Shown: positions 33,488 to 42,887, counted from the first letter of the stretch. The stretch is DNA of 64,000 nucleotides from Nucisporomicrobium flavum (GCF_016464385.1 NZ_JADMLH010000001.1:186001-250000), one strand, 5' to 3'. A program made the numbers and translations. Notes: generated by a model from the sequence alone, not told the origin.

Positions 33488-34159
33488 TCAGGCGGCCGTC
33501 GCGGACATGAACCGGACCTCCGTACGCGGGCTGAACCCGAGCCTCCGGTACAACCGCACAGCCCCCACGTTGTCCGCCGCCGCGTGCAGGAACGGCACCT
33601 CGCCCCGGCCGCGGATCCCCGCCGCGACGTGCGCCACGAGCCGGCCGGCCAGCCCCGCACCCCGGTACGCCGGATCCGTGCACACCGCGCTGATCTCCGT
33701 GTACCCCGGCACCCGCATGCGTTCACCGGCCATCGCCACGAGCACGCCGTCGCGGCGGATGCCGGCGTAGACGCCGAGCTCGATGGTGCGTTTGCGGAAC
33801 GGTCCCGGCCGGGTCCGCGCCACCAGGTCCAGGATCTCCGGCAGGTCCGTCTCGCCCAGCGGCTCAGCGGACGGGTCCACGGCGCCGGCGTCATCGGTGC
33901 CGACGAGCTGGACTCCCGGTACGCCGCCGTCGGACACCCAGCCCGGTGGCGGGGTCAGGCCCGGACCGGCGAGCAGTGCCCGGTTGCCGGGGCCGATCAG
34001 GGTACGCAGGTCGTCCCAGGCGCTCTCGTCGGTCGGGTCGTCGACGGCCGCGAACGGGCTGACCTCCGGGTCGTAGCGGGCGCTGCGGCCGTACCGGTCG
34101 GCGTGGCCGGCGTGCGGGCCGCTCAGCGCGGCCCACACCGGGTTGTCGAGAACACTCAC
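33488..34159 (-). CDS. GNAT-family N-acetyltransferase
   Basis: 223 residues, an FR47-like GNAT. The N-terminal half (1-100) is a divergent first domain; the C-terminal GNAT shows MAGERMRVPGYTEISAVCTDPAYRGAGLAGRLV with the acetyl-CoA loop YRGAGLAG, then FLHAAADNVGAVRLYRRLGF. Substrate unknown. GTG start with CATAAT 6 nt upstream. Only 7 bp separate its start from the 3' end of the GGDEF-EAL gene, which lies upstream on the same strand. Confidence 0.9.
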   Translation of the reverse strand: MSVLDNPVWAALSGPHAGHADRYGRSARYDPEVSPFAAVDDPTDESAWDDLRTLIGPGNRALLAGPGLTPPPGWVSDGGVPGVQLVGTDDAGAVDPSAEPLGETDLPEILDLVARTRPGPFRKRTIELGVYAGIRRDGVLVAMAGERMRVPGYTEISAVCTDPAYRGAGLAGRLVAHVAAGIRGRGEVPFLHAAADNVGAVRLYRRLGFSPRTEVRFMSATAA

Positions 34160-34166
34160 GCGCCGA

Positions 34167-37100
34167 TTATGCGGCGAGGGCGGACTCGGCCAGCGCGGGC
34201 ACCTCGGCCGGCCAGACCGGCTTGGAGAACAGGTATCCCTGGCCGTAGGGGCAGCCCATGCCGGCGAGCATGGCGCGCTGGGCCGGGTCCTCGATGCCCT
34301 CGGCGACCACCGTGAGGTCGAGGTGGCGGGCCAGCGTGACGATCGCGTCGACCAGGGCGCGCTGGCGGCCGCTGCCGAGGATGTCGTCGATGAACGACTT
34401 GTCGATCTTCAGGACGTCGACGGGGATCTGCCGCAGGTAGCTCAGCGACGAGTATCCGGTGCCGAAGTCGTCGATCGCGATGCGTACGCCCAGCGCCCGC
34501 AGCGTCTCCAGGTCGGCGCAGACCTGCTCGGCGTCGCGCAGCACCAGGCTCTCGGTGATCTCGAGCAGCAGCCACTCCGGTTCGGTGCCGGTCTCGGCGA
34601 GGGCCGCGCGGACCCGGTCGACGAAGCCGGGCTGGCGGAACTGCCGCGCCGAGACGTTGACGCTGACGTAGCGCGGGGACGATTCCGGTGCGGTGGCGCG
34701 CCACTCGGCGATCTGGCGCAGCGATTCGCGCAGCACCCATTCGCCCAGGCCGACGATCGCGCCGCTCTCCTCCGCGAGATCGATGAAATGGTACGGGCTC
34801 AGCAGACCCCGCTCCGGGTGCTGCCATCGTACGAGCGACTCGACGCCGACGACGTCGCGGGTGTGCACGTCCACGATGGGCTGGTACTGCAGCACGAACT
34901 GGCGGGCGTCGATCGCCTCGAGCAGTGAGGTGCGCAGCGCCAGCCGTTCCACCATGGCGGTGTGCAGGTCGCTGCGGTAACGCTGCCAGGTGCCCTTGCC
35001 GGCGCCCTTGGCGAGGTAGAGCGCGAGGTCGGCGTGGCGCAGCAGCTCGGTGGGGCTGCCCGCGTCGGCGCTCGTGGCGACGCCGACGCTGGCCGCGCCG
35101 CCGACCACGTGGGTGCCGCCGAGGCCGTCGCTGATCTCGAACGGTTCGGCGAGCACGGCGACGATCCGTTCGGCGGTCCGCTCGGCCGCCGTGGCGTCGC
35201 CGGACTGGGCGATCAGGATGGCGAACTCGTCGCCGCCCATCCGGGCGGCCGTGTCGCCGGTCGCGACGGCAGCGGCGATGCGTTGCCCGACCGCCACCAG
35301 CAGCTGGTCACCGACGGCGTGCCCGAGCGAGTCGTTGACCTCCTTGAAGTCGTCCAGGTCGACGAAGAGCACGCCGAGCTCGGCGCCGTCGCGGCAGGAC
35401 CGGGTGAACGCCTCGTCCAGCCGGTTGCGGAACAGCGCGCGGTTCGCCAGCCCGGTGAGGCCGTCGTGGTACGCCTGGTGGGCCAGGTCGTTCTCCAGCC
35501 GGCGGCGCTCGGTCACGTCGCGGACGGTCAGCACGATGCCGCGGACGGTCGGGTCGTCGCGCAGGTCGCGCCCGGTGCACTCGACCTGCAGCAGCCGCCG
35601 GTCGGCGCACACCGCGGTGAGGTCGACGCCGTCGCCGAGCCCGCTGCGGGCCCGCTCGAGGGCGGCGGCGAGGCGGTCGTGGTGGGTGTCGGCGACGAGC
35701 CGGGTCAGCGGGGCGCCGGTGAGGTCGGTCCAGCCGAAGAGGGCGGCCGCGGACGGGCTGGCGTACCGGATGCGCTCGTCGTCGCCGACGATGAGGATGA
35801 CGTCGGCCGCGCTCTGGATGAGGGTCCGGAAGTACGCCTCGCCGTCGCGGCGGCTGATCTCGGTGGCCAGCTCGATGCGCTCGACGACCATCGCGACCTG
35901 CCCGACCAGGGCCTGCACGGCCGGGCGTACGGCGCGCAGCGTGGCGAGCGGGGCCTCGAGCCGCACGGTGCGGCGCCGGGGCGGGTTGCCCGGCAGCACG
36001 ATGGCGGTGTGCAGCGCGTACGGGGTGTCGCCGCCGGGCGCGATGGTGACGCCCAGCTCGACGGTGGTGGCGTCGGGCAGCGGCTCGGGCTCGCCGGTGC
36101 TCAGCGCGTACGGCCGCTCCGCGGGCATGATCATGGCGATGGCGTCGCGGACGGCCGCGAGCACGTCGTCACCGGTGGCGGCCGCGGCGAGCGCCGAGGT
36201 CGCCCGGCGCAGGGCGTGCTCGCGCTCCTGGCCCTGGCGCTGCTCGGTGATGAGCCCGGCGACCCGGGCCATGACCAGCACGAACATCAGCGCGGATCCG
36301 GCGGCGATGACCGGCGCGTCGGTGACGCCGCCCTGCAGGTACTGGGCGAGCAGCACGGCCGGGGCGATGAGGGCAGCGACCGTGAGCAGCGCGAGGTGCC
36401 GGCCGCCGGCGGGTACCGGCGCCGTCGCGGGCGTGCCGTCGCCGGTGAGCCGGGTCATGGACGGGTGCAGCGCGGCCCAGCCGGCGGCGGCGTAGAAGAT
36501 GATCCAGCCGAGGTCGACCGGTCCGCCGACGGCCCAGTTGCTGTCGAGGCGGGCCAGGCCGTAGACGACGTCGGAGAAGAGCACGCCGACGATGCTCAGC
36601 GAGAGCAGGCCCAGCGCGGCGGGCTTGCGCCCGGGTGCGGTGAGCAGCCGCAGCAGGATCGCCAGCGCGAGCACGTCGCCGAGCGGGTACGCGACCGACA
36701 CCGCCTTCTCGGCCAGCGTGAGGTCGGTGGCCCGGGTGTACGGGGCGATGAGGTACACCCACGACAGCAGACCGAGGCTGACCGTGGGCACGAGGGCGTC
36801 GAGCAGCGCGGCGCGGTTCGCCTCGCCGGAGCGGGCCCGGATGAAGAGCGCGAGGCCGCCCGCGAGCAGCGGGTAGACGAGCAGGTAGAGCACGTCGGAG
36901 GGGCCGGGGAAGGGCGCGGGCAGGTTCAGCGCGGTCTGCGCGTAGTAGATCGTGTCGCCGGCGACGAAGAAGACCAGCGCGACGGCGATGAGGTACCACG
37001 GCAGGCGCTGGGCGGGCCGGTGGGCGCGGACGCCGACGGCCACGGCGGCGGCACCGGAGAGCCCGATAGCGGCCCAGGAGAACACGTGCGAGGCGGGCCA

Positions 37101-37169
37101 GGCGTAGTAGGTCGCGGTGAGCGCGGCCATCCACGCGGCGAAGCACGCGCGAGCGTATCGCGTCGTCAT
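34167..37169 (-). CDS. Membrane GGDEF-EAL (PAS-containing) c-di-GMP protein
   Basis: 1000 residues from ATG 37169 (GGAG just upstream). Order: about nine helices (1-310), GAF-like/variable region (330-450), PAS (about 460-580; YFRTLIQSAADVILIVGDDE), GGDEF (about 590-750; YHDGLTGLANRALF, MGGDEFAIL) and EAL (about 765-990; VGVESLVRWQHPERG, LLLEITES, IDDFGTGYSSL, LKIDKSFI, VVAEGIED). Both catalytic motifs, GGDEF and ESLVR, look intact, so it may make and break c-di-GMP. Its membrane sensor is homologous in pattern to that of the cyclase at 26218-27693. Confidence 0.93.
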   Translation of the reverse strand: MTTRYARACFAAWMAALTATYYAWPASHVFSWAAIGLSGAAAVAVGVRAHRPAQRLPWYLIAVALVFFVAGDTIYYAQTALNLPAPFPGPSDVLYLLVYPLLAGGLALFIRARSGEANRAALLDALVPTVSLGLLSWVYLIAPYTRATDLTLAEKAVSVAYPLGDVLALAILLRLLTAPGRKPAALGLLSLSIVGVLFSDVVYGLARLDSNWAVGGPVDLGWIIFYAAAGWAALHPSMTRLTGDGTPATAPVPAGGRHLALLTVAALIAPAVLLAQYLQGGVTDAPVIAAGSALMFVLVMARVAGLITEQRQGQEREHALRRATSALAAAATGDDVLAAVRDAIAMIMPAERPYALSTGEPEPLPDATTVELGVTIAPGGDTPYALHTAIVLPGNPPRRRTVRLEAPLATLRAVRPAVQALVGQVAMVVERIELATEISRRDGEAYFRTLIQSAADVILIVGDDERIRYASPSAAALFGWTDLTGAPLTRLVADTHHDRLAAALERARSGLGDGVDLTAVCADRRLLQVECTGRDLRDDPTVRGIVLTVRDVTERRRLENDLAHQAYHDGLTGLANRALFRNRLDEAFTRSCRDGAELGVLFVDLDDFKEVNDSLGHAVGDQLLVAVGQRIAAAVATGDTAARMGGDEFAILIAQSGDATAAERTAERIVAVLAEPFEISDGLGGTHVVGGAASVGVATSADAGSPTELLRHADLALYLAKGAGKGTWQRYRSDLHTAMVERLALRTSLLEAIDARQFVLQYQPIVDVHTRDVVGVESLVRWQHPERGLLSPYHFIDLAEESGAIVGLGEWVLRESLRQIAEWRATAPESSPRYVSVNVSARQFRQPGFVDRVRAALAETGTEPEWLLLEITESLVLRDAEQVCADLETLRALGVRIAIDDFGTGYSSLSYLRQIPVDVLKIDKSFIDDILGSGRQRALVDAIVTLARHLDLTVVAEGIEDPAQRAMLAGMGCPYGQGYLFSKPVWPAEVPALAESALAA

Positions 37170-37259
37170 GCGGGCTCCGTCCGGACGGTGGGGCGCTGTC
37201 CTCTCCGGGATCGGCATGCGGGCGGTGCTTCTGAACCGGGACGCCGGACGGCAACCGGT

Positions 37260-38306
37260 TTACGCCCAGGCTTCCACCTGCGTGGTCACCGTACGGTCGG
37301 TGGCGGCGGCCTCCTCGGCGGCGAGCGCGACCAGGTGGTCCTGGGCGCCGTCGGCGAGCGGGTACGGCGCCGGCCCGTCGCCGCGGACCCAGACGGCGGT
37401 GGCGTCGAGCAGGGTACCGATGGCGATCTCCTCGTCCATCCAGCGCCGGCCCGGGTACGGGTTGCGGTAGAGCACCTCGCCGCCGAACGTGATCGTGTCG
37501 GTGTCGAAGCCGTCGAGGTCGAGGTCGTAACCGGTCTGCCGGCGTACCAGCGGTGTCCGCACGATCGTGCGCGGGCCGGTGAGCCGGACCACCTCGTCGT
37601 CGCGCAGCTCCCCGTGGCTGCCGCGCACCACGAGCCGGCGGAACCGCAGCTGGTTGTGCCACTGGTTGTCGGTGAAGTCGTAGAGCCCGGACATCCCGTC
37701 GCCGAAGTCCATGGTCGCGATGATCGTGGACGCCGGCTTCGGGTCGGTGTCGTCGGTCCAGCCGTCGCGGGTGAGCGGGTCGACCAGGGGCGCGGTGGTG
37801 CGGGTGGCGCGGACGGTCACCGGCCCGCGCCCGGCGCCGAGCAGGCCGCGCATGAGCGAGACCGCGTGGTACATGTGCGTCGAGGACACCTGCACCTGGC
37901 TGGGCGTGCCGATGAGGCCGCGGCGCACCGCCTCGGCCCGGGCGGCGTGCGAGGGCACCAGGAGGTACTGCTCGGCGACCTGCACGAGCCCGGACTCGCC
38001 GACGTCGGCCCACAACCGGCGCAGCCCGTCGGCGTCGGACGCGGGCGGGGTCTCGGCGAGCACCGGCAGGCCGCGCTCGACCGCCTCGGTGATCACGCCG
38101 GGGTTGGCGTCCCAGGACACGGCCGTGACGATGAAGTCCGGCCGGGCCTGCTCGACGCACTCGGCCAGCGACCCGTACGTGGGCACCGCCAGCGACCGGG
38201 GGCTCCGGACGACCGTGCCGACGCAGTCGACCGTGTCGAGCCCTTCCGCGACACGCCAGAACATCTCCGCGCGCCATCCGGCGCCCACCGTTGCGAAGGA
38301 GGTCAC
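37260..38306 (-). CDS. Gfo/Idh/MocA-family oxidoreductase
   Basis: 348 residues. N-terminal NAD(P)-binding fold (FATVGAGWRAEMFWRVAEGL), the conserved PVLAETPPA segment in the place of the usual EKP, and a C-terminal substrate domain. Members oxidise sugar or inositol hydroxyls. It lies 9 bp after the LacI gene on the same strand but also has TAGGGT 6 nt before its GTG. With LacI and the divergent GH30 gene it looks like a glycoside-utilisation locus. The E-K-P lysine is replaced (ETP), so activity may be altered. Confidence 0.88.
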   Translation of the reverse strand: MTSFATVGAGWRAEMFWRVAEGLDTVDCVGTVVRSPRSLAVPTYGSLAECVEQARPDFIVTAVSWDANPGVITEAVERGLPVLAETPPASDADGLRRLWADVGESGLVQVAEQYLLVPSHAARAEAVRRGLIGTPSQVQVSSTHMYHAVSLMRGLLGAGRGPVTVRATRTTAPLVDPLTRDGWTDDTDPKPASTIIATMDFGDGMSGLYDFTDNQWHNQLRFRRLVVRGSHGELRDDEVVRLTGPRTIVRTPLVRRQTGYDLDLDGFDTDTITFGGEVLYRNPYPGRRWMDEEIAIGTLLDATAVWVRGDGPAPYPLADGAQDHLVALAAEEAAATDRTVTTQVEAWA

Positions 38307-38315
38307 GGCCGCACC

Positions 38316-39350
38316 CTACCGGGTGGGTACGGCCCCGGTGGAGTCCCGCACGACCAGCTCGGTGGCCAGCTCGACGTGCAACGCCTGCACCCGGTGCCGG
38401 TCGAGGACGCGCACGAGCAGCGAGACCGCCATCCGGCCGAGCTCGGCGAGCGGCTGGCGCACGGTGGTCAGCTGGGGGCTGGTGGCGCGGCTGAGGTCGA
38501 TGTCGTCGTACCCGGCGATGGACAGGTCGTCCGGGACCCGCAGCCCGCGCTCGGCCGCGGCCTGCAGCGCCCCGATCGCGGTCTTGTCGTTGAAGCCGAT
38601 GATCGCGGTCGGCGGCTCGGTGAGGTCGAGCAGCTCGCCGGCGGCACGCCGGCCCCACGCGACGGTCGGCTCCACGTGCCGGACCAGCCCCGGAGCGGCC
38701 AGCACGCCGGCGTCGGCGAGGGCGGCCGCGTGCCCGGCGAGGCGCGCGTCGCTGGCGAGCCACTCGTCCGGCCCGGCGATCACGCCGATGCGGCGGTGGC
38801 CCAGCGAGGTCAGGTGGGCGGTGAGCGCGCGGGCCCCGGCCGCGTGGGCGGCGGAGACGGCGAGCGTGTCGCGTGGCGGCGGCACCCGCGGGTCCACCAC
38901 GACGAACGGGAACTGCCGCGCGCGCAGGGCGGCCAGGTCCTCGGCGGGCTCGGGCGGGAGGATCAGCACGGCCCCGGCGATGCCGGGCCGGTTCGGCAGC
39001 CGGGTCAGCACGTGCGCCTCCTGGGCGGCCTCGCCGGCGTTGAGCAGAACCGTACGCCCGTGCAGCTCGAGCGTCTCGGCGACCGAGGAGACGATGACGC
39101 CGAAGTAATCGGTCAGCAGGTACGGGCACCGCACGAACACGGGCCCGGTGGCGGCCCGGGCGGCGGCGCGCGGCCGTGGTCCCGCGGCGCCGAGCCGCTC
39201 GAGGGCCTGCTCGACCAGCTCCCGGGTCTCAGGTGCGACGTTGCCGCGGCCGTTGAGCACCCGCGACACGGTGGCGATCGACACGCCGGTGGCGGCGGCG
39301 ACCTCCCGGACGGTGCCCCCGCCCCGACTTGTTACATCGCCTTGTTTCAT
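38316..39350 (-). CDS. LacI-family transcriptional regulator
   Basis: 344 residues. Helix-turn-helix at about 14-40 (TVREVAAATGVSIATVSRVLNG), hinge (PRPRAAARAATG), then a periplasmic-binding-protein-like sensor with HRRIGVIAGPDEW, AIIGFNDKTAIGALQAA and LSIAGYDDIDLS. A carbohydrate released by the neighbouring GH30 enzyme is the likely ligand. ATG 39350; repeats of TGTTWCA (39330-39447) around its start and before the GH30 gene are candidate sites. Confidence 0.94.
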   Translation of the reverse strand: MKQGDVTSRGGGTVREVAAATGVSIATVSRVLNGRGNVAPETRELVEQALERLGAAGPRPRAAARAATGPVFVRCPYLLTDYFGVIVSSVAETLELHGRTVLLNAGEAAQEAHVLTRLPNRPGIAGAVLILPPEPAEDLAALRARQFPFVVVDPRVPPPRDTLAVSAAHAAGARALTAHLTSLGHRRIGVIAGPDEWLASDARLAGHAAALADAGVLAAPGLVRHVEPTVAWGRRAAGELLDLTEPPTAIIGFNDKTAIGALQAAAERGLRVPDDLSIAGYDDIDLSRATSPQLTTVRQPLAELGRMAVSLLVRVLDRHRVQALHVELATELVVRDSTGAVPTR

Positions 39351-39447
39351 GGGTGGCAGCGTACTGCCGCCCAGCAGGTCTTGACAGGACCGTTTCGCGC
39401 TTGTTTCCTGACCGTGCCATCGATACCTGTTGTTTCATAGTGTTACA
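39330..39447. promoter_or_regulatory. LacI/GH30 divergent control region with TGTTWCA repeats
   Basis: TGTTACA (39330-39336) and TGTTTCA (39343-39349) lie at the lacI-type gene start; TGTTTCC at 39402-39408; TGTTTCA (39431-39437) and TGTTACA (39441-39447) sit just before the GH30 start. A consensus -35 TTGACA (39381-39386) lies between. The paired motif at both ends suggests binding by the LacI protein, possibly with looping; inference. Confidence 0.5.
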
Positions 39448-39457
39448 GAGGAGTGCC

Positions 39458-41371
39458 ATGAGGCGGCGAGCGTTCGGCGCGGCGGTCACCGCCGCGGTCC
39501 TGCTGCTCTCGGCCGGGCCCGCGCCGGCCCACCGGGAGCGCGTACCCCAGGCGAGGGTCTGGGTCACCACCCCCGACCGGGCCGAGCAGCTGCACGAGCG
39601 GGCGCCGGTCTCCTTCACCCGCGGCGGCAGCGACCTGACGACGATCACGGTCGACCCCGGCACCCGCTACCAGCGCATGGACGGCTTCGGCGCCTCGCTG
39701 ACCGATTCCGCGGCGAGCGTGCTGTACCGGCTGGACCCGGCCGCCCGCGACGCCGCGATGCGCTCGCTGTTCGACCCGCGGCAGGGCATCGGCGTCAGCT
39801 TCCTGCGCCAGCCGGTCGGCTCGTCCGACTTCACCGCCGCGCCGCAGCACTACACGTACGACGACGTGCCCGCCGGGCGGACCGACTTCGCCCTGCGGCA
39901 CTTCAGCATCGCCCACGACGAGGCGCAGATCCTGCCCCTGCTGCGCCGGGCCCGGCAGCTCAACCCCCAGCTCACGATCATGGGTACGCCGTGGAGCCCG
40001 CCGGCGTGGATGAAGACGAGCGACTCGCTCATGGGCGGCCACCTCAAGGACGACCCGGCGATCTACGACGCGTACGCCCGCTACCTGGTCAAGTACGTCC
40101 AGGCGTACGCGCGGGCCGGCGTGCCGATCGACTACCTGACCGTGCAGAACGAGCCGCAGAACCGTCACGACGGCGGGTACCCCGGCACGGCCATGCCGGT
40201 CCCGCAGGAGGCGAAGGTCATCGAGGCGCTCGGGCCGCTGCTGCGCCGGGCCAGCCCCCGGACGAAGATCCTCGGGTACGACCACAACTGGACCACGCAT
40301 CCCGGGGACGTCGCGACCACGCCGCCCGGTGAGGACCCGGAGACCGACTACCCGTACCGGCTGCTCGCCTCACCCGCCGGTAAGTGGCTGGCCGGGACCG
40401 CGTACCACTGCTACTCCGGCGACCCCGGCGACATGAGCAAGCTGCACGAGGCGTACCCGGGCAAGGGCATCTGGTTCACCGAGTGCTCCGGCTCGCACGG
40501 GGAGAACGACACCCCGGAGCAGATCTTCCGCGGCACGCTGACCTGGCACGCCCGTACGCTCGCCGTCGGCACCACCCGCAACTGGGCGAAGTCGGTCATC
40601 AACTGGAACATCGCGCTCGACAGCACGGGCGGCCCGCACCTCGGCGGCTGCGGCACCTGCACCGGGCTGCTCACCCTGCAGGCCGACGGCAGCGTCACCC
40701 GCGACGCCGAGTACTTCACCATCGGGCACCTGGCGAAGTTCGTCCGCCCCGGCGCGGTCCGCATCGCCAGCACCTCGTTCGGCACGGTCGGCTGGAACGG
40801 CCAGATCATGGACGTGGCGTTCCGCAACCCCGACGGCTCCACCGCGCTCGTCGTGCACAACGAGAACGACAACCCGCGCTCGTTCGCCGTGGCCGTCGGC
40901 GACCACACCTTCGAGTACGAGCTGCCGGGCGGGGCCCTCGCCACGTTCGTGTGGCCGCGCGGTTCCTTCGGCTCCGGTGCGGAACGGCTGATCACGGTCG
41001 ACGACGCCACCGCCACCGCCTCGCCGGCCGGTGAGAACCCGGCCGCGGCCGTCGACGGCGACGCCTCGACCCGCTGGTCCAGCGGCGCCGCGCAGCAGCC
41101 CGGCCAGTACCTGCAGGCCGACCTCGGTACGCCGCAGTGGTTCCGCAAGGTCGCGATCGACAGCGGCGACAACCTCGGCGACTACGCCCGGGCCTGGACG
41201 CTGAGCGCCAGCACCGACGGCACCCACTGGCGCACCCTGGCCGAGGGCACCGGCACCGGACAGCTCACCACGGTCGGTGTGCCGCTCACCCGGGCCCGGT
41301 ACCTGCGCGTCACCAACACCGGTACCAGCGGGAACTGGTGGAGCATCGCGGACCTGCGGCTGTACCGGTAG
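39458..41371 (+). CDS. Secreted GH30 glycosidase with F5/8-type C (discoidin) module
   Basis: 637 residues. Sec signal peptide 1-24 (AVLLLSAGPAPAHR), GH30 barrel with GFGASLTDSAA near 75, acid/base E232 (TVQNEPQN) and nucleophile E342 (WFTECSGS), the beta-sandwich typical of glucosylceramidase/beta-1,6-glucanase enzymes, then a galactose-binding-like F5/8-C domain at about 510-637 (NPAAAVDGDASTRWSSG, YARAWTLSASTDG). Acts outside the cell on beta-linked glycans. AGAGGAG is the ribosome-binding site. Controlled probably by the divergent LacI. Confidence 0.93.
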   Translation: MRRRAFGAAVTAAVLLLSAGPAPAHRERVPQARVWVTTPDRAEQLHERAPVSFTRGGSDLTTITVDPGTRYQRMDGFGASLTDSAASVLYRLDPAARDAAMRSLFDPRQGIGVSFLRQPVGSSDFTAAPQHYTYDDVPAGRTDFALRHFSIAHDEAQILPLLRRARQLNPQLTIMGTPWSPPAWMKTSDSLMGGHLKDDPAIYDAYARYLVKYVQAYARAGVPIDYLTVQNEPQNRHDGGYPGTAMPVPQEAKVIEALGPLLRRASPRTKILGYDHNWTTHPGDVATTPPGEDPETDYPYRLLASPAGKWLAGTAYHCYSGDPGDMSKLHEAYPGKGIWFTECSGSHGENDTPEQIFRGTLTWHARTLAVGTTRNWAKSVINWNIALDSTGGPHLGGCGTCTGLLTLQADGSVTRDAEYFTIGHLAKFVRPGAVRIASTSFGTVGWNGQIMDVAFRNPDGSTALVVHNENDNPRSFAVAVGDHTFEYELPGGALATFVWPRGSFGSGAERLITVDDATATASPAGENPAAAVDGDASTRWSSGAAQQPGQYLQADLGTPQWFRKVAIDSGDNLGDYARAWTLSASTDGTHWRTLAEGTGTGQLTTVGVPLTRARYLRVTNTGTSGNWWSIADLRLYR

Positions 41372-41382
41372 TCACGGTTTCC

Positions 41383-41413
41383 CACCGGCCCGTGCGGGAA
41401 CCACGGGCCGGTG
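41383..41413 (+). terminator. 12-bp hairpin after GH30 gene, overlapping MFS start
   Basis: CACCGGCCCGTG (41383-41394) pairs perfectly with CACGGGCCGGTG (41402-41413), 7-nt loop, no U-run. It could terminate GH30 transcripts. Its 3' arm contains the GTG (41411) that is the furthest sensible start of the efflux gene, so it could also mask that start. Confidence 0.55.
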
Positions 41414-42856
41414 ACCAGCCGTTGGAAAGCCATGACGGTGGCGCTCGTGGCGGGGTTCATGACCCTGCTCGACGTCAGCATCGTCAACGTCGCCCTGCCG
41501 TCGATCCGCGCCGACCTGGACCTGAGCCCCGGCGGCCTGCAGTGGGTGCTGTCCGGGTACGCGCTCACGTTCGGGCTGCTGCTCGTGCCCGCCGGCCGGT
41601 TCGGCGACGCCCGCGGCCGCCGCGACGTGTTCATCGCCGGCCTGGCGGTCTTCACCCTCGCCAGCGCCGCGGCCGGCCTCGCCACCAGCGCGCTGTGGCT
41701 GATCATCGCCCGGCTGGTGCAGGGCGCCGCGGCCGGCGTGGTCAACCCGCAGGTGTCCGGCCTGGTCCAGCAGCTGTTCGAGCCGCGCGAGCGGGGCCGC
41801 CCGTTCGGCCTGCTCGGCGCCACGATCGGCATCTCCACCGCGGTCGGCCCGCTGCTCGGCGGGCTGCTCATCCAGCTGCTCGGCGCCGAGCAGGGCTGGC
41901 GCTGGATCTTCTTCATCAACGTGCCCATCGGCATCGCCGCCATCGTGCTCGGCCGCCTGTGGATCCCCGCCCGCAGCCCCGAGGAACAGGAACGCGAAAG
42001 CCTCGACCCGGCCGGCGTGACCCTGCTCGGCGTCGGCGTCTTCCTGGTCCTCCTGCCGCTGGTCCAGGAGCGCGAATGGCAGGGGCCGGCCAAGTGGCTG
42101 CTGCTCGTAGCCGGTCTCGCGGTGCTCGGCGGGTTCCTCGCCTGGGAACGCCGCTTCGCCCGCCGCGGCGGCACGCCGGTGATCGAGCTCGGGCTGTTCG
42201 GGATGCGGTCGTACAGCCTTGGCGCGCTGATCGGCTTCTTCTACTTCGCCGGCTTCACGACCATCTTCTTCATCTACACGCTCTACCTGCAGAGCGGGCT
42301 GCGCTACAGCGCCCTGGCCGCGGGCGTGGCCATCACACCGTTCGCCATCGGCTCGGCCGTGGCGGCCGGGCTCGGCGGCCGCGTGGTCAACCGCTTCGGC
42401 CGCCCCCTGGTGGCCACCGGCCTGGCCCTGGTCGCCGCCGGCCTCGCCGCGACCGTGGTGGCGCTGCACTTCGTGCCGGGCCACAACGCCGGCTGGGCGG
42501 CCGCGCTGCCGCTGCTCGTGGCCGGCATCGGCAGCGGCCTCGTGATCAGCCCCAACCAGACCCTGACGCTCTCCGAGGTCCCGGTCCGCCGGGCCGGCAG
42601 CGCGGGCGCGGTGCTGCAGACCGGCCAGCGCATCGGCACGGCGCTGGGCATCGCCATGGTCGGCGCGGTCTTCTTCAACCGCCTCGCCACGAACGGCGGC
42701 AGCTGGTCCCTGGCCTTCCGTACGGCCCTGCTGGTCACGATCGCCTTCGTCGTGGTGGCGCTCGCCGCGGCGCTCGCGGACGTCCGCGCCGCCCACCGCG
42801 CCGACGCCGCCGAGGCCACAAAGAGCCCTCATCGGGAGGCGGCCCGCGTGGGCTGA
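41411..42856 (+). CDS. DHA2-family MFS drug efflux transporter
   Basis: 481 residues, 14 predicted helices. Marks: LLDVSIVNVALPSIRADL in helix 1, GRFGDARGRRDVF (motif A), LLGATIGISTAVGPLLGGLLIQ (motif C) and WRWIFFINVPIG. EmrB/QacA-type proton-driven exporter, substrate unknown. GTG 41411 gives MTSRWKAMTV, the usual DHA2 N-terminus, but lies in a hairpin; ATG 41432 with GGAAAG upstream is the alternative. About 40 bp after GH30. Confidence 0.92.
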   Translation: MTSRWKAMTVALVAGFMTLLDVSIVNVALPSIRADLDLSPGGLQWVLSGYALTFGLLLVPAGRFGDARGRRDVFIAGLAVFTLASAAAGLATSALWLIIARLVQGAAAGVVNPQVSGLVQQLFEPRERGRPFGLLGATIGISTAVGPLLGGLLIQLLGAEQGWRWIFFINVPIGIAAIVLGRLWIPARSPEEQERESLDPAGVTLLGVGVFLVLLPLVQEREWQGPAKWLLLVAGLAVLGGFLAWERRFARRGGTPVIELGLFGMRSYSLGALIGFFYFAGFTTIFFIYTLYLQSGLRYSALAAGVAITPFAIGSAVAAGLGGRVVNRFGRPLVATGLALVAAGLAATVVALHFVPGHNAGWAAALPLLVAGIGSGLVISPNQTLTLSEVPVRRAGSAGAVLQTGQRIGTALGIAMVGAVFFNRLATNGGSWSLAFRTALLVTIAFVVVALAAALADVRAAHRADAAEATKSPHREAARVG

Positions 42857-42887
42857 GCCCCGAGCGCTGCCGTACTACCGTGCGCGC

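Noticed and set aside
34962-39440. 1492-codon plus-strand open frame
   Set aside because: Antisense shadow of the GGDEF-EAL, Gfo/Idh/MocA and LacI genes; no domain, composition like other shadows.
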